Part shown: positions 59,123 to 64,000 of the stretch, piece after piece | How positions within the stretch are numbered: the stretch's first letter is position 1 | How the letters are laid out: every line of letters starts with the position of its first letter | From: Nocardioides ochotonae | GTDB taxonomy: Bacteria; Actinomycetota; Actinomycetes; Propionibacteriales; Nocardioidaceae | Length of the DNA: 64,000 nucleotides | Direction of reading: 5' to 3' | NCBI RefSeq assembly: GCF_011420305.2 | Contig: NZ_CP061769.1 | Location: 620,001 to 684,000 of the forward strand | Notes under the pieces: generated by a model | Database searches by the model: none | The model's input: only the letters and a program-made list of their open reading frames with translations | What the model was told of the DNA's origin: nothing | Made by a program: the position numbers and the translations under genes

Positions 59123-59572
59123 ATGACCACCCTCGCGCCGCACCCCGCCGCGCTCGCCCTGCGGCGGCGCCAGCGGGCCGGGGTGCTGGGACGCCGGGTG
59201 GGCTGGCTGCTGCTGCCGCTGGTGATCGCCTCCACGGCGGCGCACTACGCCGGGGGCGCGACGCTCCAGGCCTGGACGCCGTACCTGGTCGGAGCGGTGG
59301 CGGTGCTCAACACGCTGCACATCGCCTTGTCGGTCTACGTCTTCGGGCTGGTCGCGCCGCGCCGCAGCCTGAAGGTCCTGCACATCTACCTCGGCTACCT
59401 GCTCGGCGCCCTGATCTGGGCCTCCCAGACCAACCTCGACCGCGAGCCGCTGCACACCTGGCTGACCGTGGCGATGTTCGCGGCGATCGGGGTGCACCTG
59501 CTGCTCGCGGCGCGCTACGCGGCCCGGCGTCGGGCCGCGCAGCACGCCGTGGCGGCCCTCAGCGGACGATGA
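59123..59572 (+). CDS. Four-helix membrane protein with helix histidines
   Basis: 149 residues, gaggt before the ATG. Four hydrophobic segments (about 25-45, 52-77, 84-101, 112-130). Histidines His41, His66, His87 and His125 each lie in or at the edge of a different helix, with another at His111. This recalls small b-type cytochrome domains. I do not recognise a named family; heme binding is a guess. It converges on the FG-GAP gene with a 14-bp overlap. Confidence 0.7.
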   Translation: MTTLAPHPAALALRRRQRAGVLGRRVGWLLLPLVIASTAAHYAGGATLQAWTPYLVGAVAVLNTLHIALSVYVFGLVAPRRSLKVLHIYLGYLLGALIWASQTNLDREPLHTWLTVAMFAAIGVHLLLAARYAARRRAAQHAVAALSGR

Positions 59573-61406
59573 CCCGGCTGCGTGCGCGTGCCGAGGTGTC
59601 GCGGAGCGTGGCGCTCACGACGGTGCCGGCGTAGTCGAAGCGCAGCCGGCCCGCCTTGGTCGGGCGCCAGGTCAGCTTCGCCGTGTGGGCGGTGGCGCCG
59701 GCAGGGGTGAGCCGCAGCGTGCGCAGCTCACGGGCCGCGCCGCGACGCGGCTCGAAGGTGACCTTCACCCGGCGCACGTCACCGCCCCGGGCGCCGGTGA
59801 GGCGCACCTTCCAGGTCGCCTTCCTGCCGGCGGCGACGCGCGTGGCAGGCGCGGTGACCTGCAGGGCGGAGGAGACGACCGTCTTGATCACCGGGGTCGT
59901 CGGCGGGGTCACCGGCGGGGTGGAGGTCGCCGGGCGGCGCTTCCAGATCGCCACGGTGTTGCGGTCGAAGGAGCTGAAGACCATCTCGTTGACGCCGTCG
60001 CCGTCGAGGTCGGCCACCGCGCCGCCGCCGGACTGCCCGAACTCCTCGCCGGGGCTGGTCAGCGTGTGCAGCTTCGTGGTGCCGTCGGCGAGCTGCTCGA
60101 TCCAGAACAGCCGGCGGTCGCCGTCGCCGGAGACCGCGAGGTCGATGTCGCCGTCGCCGTCCACGTCGCCGTACCCGAAGACGCCGGGGGCGCCCTGCCC
60201 GTAGGTGGGACGGGAGGTGATCTCGTCGCCGGGGAAGATCGGCACGGTGCCGTCGGTGTAGTCGGCGGGGCAGGTCGGCGTCGGCGTGGTCGGCGTGGAC
60301 AGCGTGGTGACAGACCAGGGCTGGCGCGGGTCGGCCTGCGGGACGAACTCCATCACCTGCTCGGCCGGGAGGTACCACTGCAGGCAGCGGTTCATGTGGT
60401 TGGTGCCGATCCAGGACACGGTGCCGGGGCCGCGGAACCCCGGGACCGCGCGGATCTGGAAGCCCATGCCGACGCCCACGGCGTTACCCGCGGTCTGCGC
60501 GAGGGTCGCGATCGTGTGCGCGGTGAAGTCTGCGGCGGTGAGGCCGGGGCTGTCGTCGCCGACGTGCTCGAGCCACAGGAACGTCGCCCGTCCGGCGTCC
60601 TCGGGGCCGCCGCCCACGTCGAAGTACTGCGCGGTGACGATGTCGAGGTCGCCGTCCCCGTCGACGTCGCGCACGACCGGCAGGCTGCCGCCGACCTCGG
60701 CCAGGGCGACCGGGGCGTCGAACGTCAGGTCCTCGTTGCCCTTGAAGAAGTGGGTCTCGACCTGGTCGTCGGTCTGGACGCCCGGGTCCCCGCCCTGCTC
60801 AGCGACGCTGACCAGGTCCAGGATGCCGTCGTCGTCGAGGTCGACGTGCTGCACGCCGTGGTAGGACCAGGCCTGGCCGGTGACGACGTCGTGGCGCACG
60901 AACGGCAGGGAAGTGCCGTCGGCGGCGAGGCCGGCGTTCTCCCACCAGGTGACGGCGCCGCGGTCGTTGCCGGAGAAGGAGTCGAAGAAGTTGCCCGAGG
61001 GGACGATCAGGTCGGTGTCGCCGTCGCCGTCCACGTCGGCGAGGGTCGGCTGGTTCGGGAAGATGATGTTCGCGCTGGCGTCGAAGACGCTCACCTTGCG
61101 CCAGTCGGCGAGGTTGGCGAGGGGTCGGTAGACCTGCAGGCTGCCGCCGGTGCCGGGCACGCCGCGCGGTCCGAGGGCCCCGAAGCCGCTGGTCACGATG
61201 TTCTGCTCGCCGGCGAAGACCTCGCCCACGACGGTGAAGCTCGCTCCCTGCACCGCGGTGTCCACGTTGACCCGGTCGAAGGAGGCCGGCGTCGCCTCAG
61301 GTGCCGCGGGGGCCGCGGTCCCGGGGGCGGAGGTCAGGAGCGCGAGAGGGAGGGCGAGCGCGAGGGCGCCACCGGCGCGTCGGCGCCGTCGTCGGAGCAG
61401 GGACAC
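59559..61406 (-). CDS. Secreted FG-GAP/VCBS repeat protein
   Basis: 615 residues from the GTG at 61406. That start follows aaggacgg by 5 nt and gives a textbook Sec signal peptide (six arginines, then a Leu/Ala core, cleavage near TAAPA); longer frames to 61463 lack this. FG-GAP/VCBS repeats with calcium-binding loops DVDGDGDTD, DLDDDGILD, DVDGDGDLD, DVDGDGDID and DLDGDGVNE form a beta-propeller (about 75-500). A Pro/Thr linker and an Ig-like C-terminal domain follow. An extracellular protein of unknown partner. Confidence 0.9.
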   Translation of the reverse strand: MSLLRRRRRRAGGALALALPLALLTSAPGTAAPAAPEATPASFDRVNVDTAVQGASFTVVGEVFAGEQNIVTSGFGALGPRGVPGTGGSLQVYRPLANLADWRKVSVFDASANIIFPNQPTLADVDGDGDTDLIVPSGNFFDSFSGNDRGAVTWWENAGLAADGTSLPFVRHDVVTGQAWSYHGVQHVDLDDDGILDLVSVAEQGGDPGVQTDDQVETHFFKGNEDLTFDAPVALAEVGGSLPVVRDVDGDGDLDIVTAQYFDVGGGPEDAGRATFLWLEHVGDDSPGLTAADFTAHTIATLAQTAGNAVGVGMGFQIRAVPGFRGPGTVSWIGTNHMNRCLQWYLPAEQVMEFVPQADPRQPWSVTTLSTPTTPTPTCPADYTDGTVPIFPGDEITSRPTYGQGAPGVFGYGDVDGDGDIDLAVSGDGDRRLFWIEQLADGTTKLHTLTSPGEEFGQSGGGAVADLDGDGVNEMVFSSFDRNTVAIWKRRPATSTPPVTPPTTPVIKTVVSSALQVTAPATRVAAGRKATWKVRLTGARGGDVRRVKVTFEPRRGAARELRTLRLTPAGATAHTAKLTWRPTKAGRLRFDYAGTVVSATLRDTSARARSRVIVR

Positions 61407-61454
61407 GAGGACCGTCCTTGGGGGTCGCGGAGCTGGAGCGCCCACCATGGCGGA

Positions 61455-61487
61455 ATTTCGCACAATGTGAGGAGGATTATGCGAAAT
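61455..61487. promoter_or_regulatory. Inverted repeat upstream of the FG-GAP gene
   Basis: atttcgca (61455-61462) and tgcgaaat (61480-61487) are perfect 8-bp arms 17 bp apart, in the 80-bp gap between the FG-GAP start and the PAP2 gene end. A CATAAT -10-like box (minus strand, 61476-61481) overlaps one arm. It may be an operator or a terminator for the PAP2 gene. Confidence 0.45.
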
Positions 61488-62509
61488 CAGTCACGGGTTG
61501 CGATCGTGCCCGCCATGTCTCCCGTGACTCCTGTGTCGTCTCCCGCGGTCGACCGGTCCCGGCGCCGCTCCCAGGCGCGGGCGGCCAGCATCACCGCGCC
61601 GGCCAGCGCGGCGCCCGCGACCACGTCGATGACGTAGTGCTCGGCGAAGTAGACCAGCGCCAGCGACATCGCCAGCGGGTAGGCCACGAACAGCCAGCGC
61701 CAGGGCGTGCGCAGCCGCCAGACGGCGTACATCGCGACGAGGAAGGCGATCCCGGCGTGCAGCGAGGGCATCGCGGCGACCGGGTTGCCGACGCCTTGGA
61801 GGACCAGGTCGAACCGGCCCAGCCCGAGGTCGGCCCAGCCGCGGCTGGTGATGCGGGTGACCTCGCCCATGTAGCCGTCGCGCGAGGCCATCCACGGCGG
61901 TGCCATCGGGTAGAGGATGTAGACGATGAGCGCGCCGAAGTTGATCATCAGGTAGCGCCGCATCCACATCAGCCACTCGGTGCGGTTGCGCATCCACAGC
62001 ACCGCGGCCATGGTCAGCCCGACCAGGAAGTGGGAGGCGTAGACGGTGGTGAGCGCGACGTCGTACCAGCGCGGCGCGAGGCCACGGGTGCACGGGTCGC
62101 CGCACCAGGCGTCCTGGAGTCGCTCGGTGGGCGTGACCCCGCCGCCGAGCCACTCATCGACCCGGATCGGCATGGTGATGTGCACCGGCAGGCCGAGCTC
62201 GTCGGTGAGCCCGCGGCTGTAGAAGTACACGATCAGCCCGAGCACCGGTAGCGACCAGTCACGCAGGAAGCGCAGGTGCGAGCGCGCCGGGGCCTCGATG
62301 TTCCAGGCGACCGTGCCCAGCCACAGCCAGAGGAAGACCTGGACCGTGTCGTTCGGGATGCCCAGCAGCTCGATCCAGACGATCAGCAGCCCCGCGTACA
62401 CCGCCATCGCGCCGACCCGCGCCCACCGGCCGGTGTGGCCCCGCGGATCAGGGGGCAGCGGCGACAGGAGCGCCGGATCGGTGCTGACGGTTCCGACCCG
62501 GTCGACCAT
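61487..62509 (-). CDS. PAP2 superfamily phosphatase, membrane protein
   Basis: 340 residues, about six membrane segments. The phosphatase motifs are YPMAPPW region, AMPSLHAG (with the catalytic His) and YFAEHYVIDVVAG. It resembles the AUR1/inositolphosphotransferase-like PAP2 group found in actinobacteria. Acts on lipid phosphates or head-group transfer; substrate unknown. It ends 9 bp before the upstream dehydrogenase region and its frame starts at ATG 62509. Confidence 0.9.
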   Translation of the reverse strand: MVDRVGTVSTDPALLSPLPPDPRGHTGRWARVGAMAVYAGLLIVWIELLGIPNDTVQVFLWLWLGTVAWNIEAPARSHLRFLRDWSLPVLGLIVYFYSRGLTDELGLPVHITMPIRVDEWLGGGVTPTERLQDAWCGDPCTRGLAPRWYDVALTTVYASHFLVGLTMAAVLWMRNRTEWLMWMRRYLMINFGALIVYILYPMAPPWMASRDGYMGEVTRITSRGWADLGLGRFDLVLQGVGNPVAAMPSLHAGIAFLVAMYAVWRLRTPWRWLFVAYPLAMSLALVYFAEHYVIDVVAGAALAGAVMLAARAWERRRDRSTAGDDTGVTGDMAGTIATRD

Positions 62510-62518
62510 CGGGCCAGT

Positions 62519-63709
62519 CTAGGCGTGCTCCTCCTTCGACCCTCGACCGGTCAGCGGATCCAGGGCGCCGTAGTCGCCGACGCCGGCCGCGAGCGTGGTG
62601 AGGTGGTGGTGGCCGTCGCCGAGGAGGTGGTCGAGCGCGGTGAGCCGGGCGGTGAGGTTGCCGACGAGGTACTCGGCGGTCATCGCGATGCCGCCGTGCA
62701 GCTGGATGGCCTCCTGTCCGATGTGGCGACCCGAGCGGCTGACCTGGAGCCCGGCGCGCGAGGCCGCCTCCGCGGCCCGCTCGCGGTCCCCGGAGGCCAG
62801 CACCATCGCCGCCCACAGGGTGGCCGAGCGGGCCATCTCCAAGGAGACGTACATGTCGGCCGCGCGGAAGGTCAGCGACTGGAAGGTGGCCAGCGGCACG
62901 CCGAACTGCTTGCGGGTGCGCAGGTAGTCGGTGGTGGCCGAGAGCGCCACCTCCATCGCGCCGAGCGCCTCGTGGCAGGCGGCGACGCGGGCCTGGGCGG
63001 CCGCGGCGACGATGGTGGCCGACTGGTCGACGCCGGGCGCACCGAGGCGGATCGCCGGGGCGCCGTCGAACGCGACGCGCGCGGCCCGGCCCCCGTCGTA
63101 CGTCGAGTAGCCGGTGCGGCTGACCCCGGGGCCGTCGCCGGGCACCAGGAACAGCCCGGTGCCGCCGGCGGGCAGGGCGGCGCTGACCACGAGCAGGTCG
63201 GCGCGCAGGCCGTGGGCGACCGGCTCCTTGACCCCGCCGAGCAGCCAGGTGCCGTCCGGGTCCGAGGCGGTCACGGTGGTGGCGGTCGGGCTCCAGCGCG
63301 CGGCCGGTCCCGGGCTGCCCCAGGGCTCGTGGTGGGCGAAGGCGAGCACCGCCTCGCCGGCGCTCAGCCGGCCCAGGACGTCGGCCTGCTGCTCGGGGGT
63401 GCCGGCCGCGGCGACGAGTCCGCCGGCGAGCACCACGGAGGTGAGGAAGGGCTCCGGGGCGAGCACCCGGCCCAGCTCGGCGGCCACGATCCCGACCTCG
63501 ACCGGTCCGGCGCCGACGCCGCCGACCTCCTCGGGGAAGGGCAGCCCGAGCAGGCCCATCTCGGCCAGCTGGGTCCAGACCTTCTCGCTGAACCCGGGGT
63601 CCTCGGCGACCACGCGGCGCCGCTGCTCGAAGTCGCCGTAGGCGCGGGTCGCGAGCCCGCGCACCGCGTCGCGCAGCGCGACCTGCTCGTCGTCATAGGT
63701 GAAGTCCAT
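62519..63709 (-). CDS. Acyl-CoA dehydrogenase family protein, beta-type subunit
   Basis: 396 residues. ACAD fold with RTRKQFGVPLATFQ and QEAIQLHGGIAMTAEY. The N-terminal FAD-loop region is Ala/Gly-rich and lacks the usual TEP/GSD motif, and the YEGT catalytic segment is missing. This matches the partner subunits of heteromeric ACADs in mycobacteria (FadE pairs). It starts 12 bp after the next dehydrogenase gene, as such pairs do. Confidence 0.9.
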   Translation of the reverse strand: MDFTYDDEQVALRDAVRGLATRAYGDFEQRRRVVAEDPGFSEKVWTQLAEMGLLGLPFPEEVGGVGAGPVEVGIVAAELGRVLAPEPFLTSVVLAGGLVAAAGTPEQQADVLGRLSAGEAVLAFAHHEPWGSPGPAARWSPTATTVTASDPDGTWLLGGVKEPVAHGLRADLLVVSAALPAGGTGLFLVPGDGPGVSRTGYSTYDGGRAARVAFDGAPAIRLGAPGVDQSATIVAAAAQARVAACHEALGAMEVALSATTDYLRTRKQFGVPLATFQSLTFRAADMYVSLEMARSATLWAAMVLASGDRERAAEAASRAGLQVSRSGRHIGQEAIQLHGGIAMTAEYLVGNLTARLTALDHLLGDGHHHLTTLAAGVGDYGALDPLTGRGSKEEHA

Positions 63710-63721
63710 TGCCGTGCTCCC

Positions 63722-64000
63722 TCAGAGTCCCAGGATCGTGCGGGCGATGATCTGGCGCTGGATCTCGTTGGACCCGCCGTAGATCGAGGCCTTGCGGAGG
63801 TTCAGGTACGCCGGCGCCGCGAGGTGGGTCCATTCGGGCAGGTCGCTCCCGGCACCCGCCCCCGACGAGTACGCCGCGGGTCCGGCCAGGTCGAGCACCA
63901 GCTCGCTCACCGCCTGCTGGAGCTCGGTGCCCTTGAGCTTGAGCACCGAGCTGGCGGGGTGCGGCTCGCCGCCGGCGGAGTGGGCGGCCACGCGCAGCGC
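63722..64000 (-). CDS. Acyl-CoA dehydrogenase, C-terminal part (5' end outside window)
   Basis: The last 92 residues of an acyl-CoA dehydrogenase entering from the right edge. The C-terminal block SIYGGSNEIQRQIIARTILGL is the form seen in actinobacterial heteromeric ACADs, where YGGS replaces YEGT. It is the probable partner of the 62519-63709 protein, 12 bp away. The rest of the gene is not in the window. Confidence 0.9.
   Translation of the reverse strand, partial: ALRVAAHSAGGEPHPASSVLKLKGTELQQAVSELVLDLAGPAAYSSGAGAGSDLPEWTHLAAPAYLNLRKASIYGGSNEIQRQIIARTILGL

Overview
The window is very GC-rich (about 70% or more by eye) with strong G/C third-position bias, many GTG starts, several apparently leaderless genes and a block of typically actinobacterial neighbours (XPB helicase plus its WYL-type partner, DUF3027, DUF2530, a cold-shock protein with a long tail). 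This points to a high-GC actinobacterium, most likely of the Nocardioides group. The family is an inference from protein style. No rRNA, tRNA, CRISPR array, transposase, integrase or phage gene was recognised.

Left part (1-16.6 kb). The end of an unidentified gene converges on an XPB-type DNA helicase and its helicase-associated partner. Next come two adjacent FHA-domain proteins (the second an RDD membrane protein), a secreted subtilase, a HAD phosphatase, a cold-shock protein, an MFS transporter, DUF3027, DUF2530, an NCS2 purine permease, and a MarR regulator with an MFS exporter. The order ercC3 - partner ... csp ... MFS ... DUF3027/DUF2530 ... MarR resembles the M. tuberculosis Rv0861c-Rv0883c neighbourhood (from memory). 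Several of these genes have a -10-like box 6-8 nt before the start codon and no Shine-Dalgarno sequence.

Central part (16.5-44.3 kb). This is a nearly complete ribosomal superoperon region on the + strand: str (rpsL-rpsG-fusA-tuf), trmB, S10 (rpsJ to rpsQ), spc (rplN to rplO), secY-adk-map, an LLM flavin monooxygenase, then infA-rpmJ-rpsM-rpsK-rpsD-rpoA-rplQ. Strong hairpin terminators follow tuf, rplO and rplQ. The rpsL promoter lies inside the 3' end of the upstream MFS gene. The rpsL and rpsJ leaders share an identical 25-nt element. Between tuf and trmB is a frameshifted remnant of an AraC-HTH/glyoxalase-type gene, and a 46-residue membrane protein is encoded divergently from rpsJ. truA is separated from rplQ by a DUF2786/GntR pair and a PfkB sugar kinase, and is followed by an RsmC-like methyltransferase.

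Right part (44.3-64 kb). This is catabolic. A phosphotransferase-like protein is followed by a complete branched-chain-amino-acid-type ABC importer (livGFHMK, - strand) divergent from a PucR/CdaR regulator. Next is a six-gene - strand operon: two SDR dehydrogenases, an ACAD10/11-like kinase, two acyl-CoA dehydrogenases and an HSL-family esterase. It is divergent from a TetR regulator whose perfect palindromic operator overlaps its own promoter. The kinase plus ACAD11-like dehydrogenase suggests catabolism of 4-hydroxy (gamma-hydroxy) acyl-CoAs, which is the most interesting functional hypothesis here. A GntR regulator, a histidine-containing four-helix membrane protein, a secreted FG-GAP protein, a PAP2 phosphatase and a pair of acyl-CoA dehydrogenases (the last cut by the window edge) complete the window.
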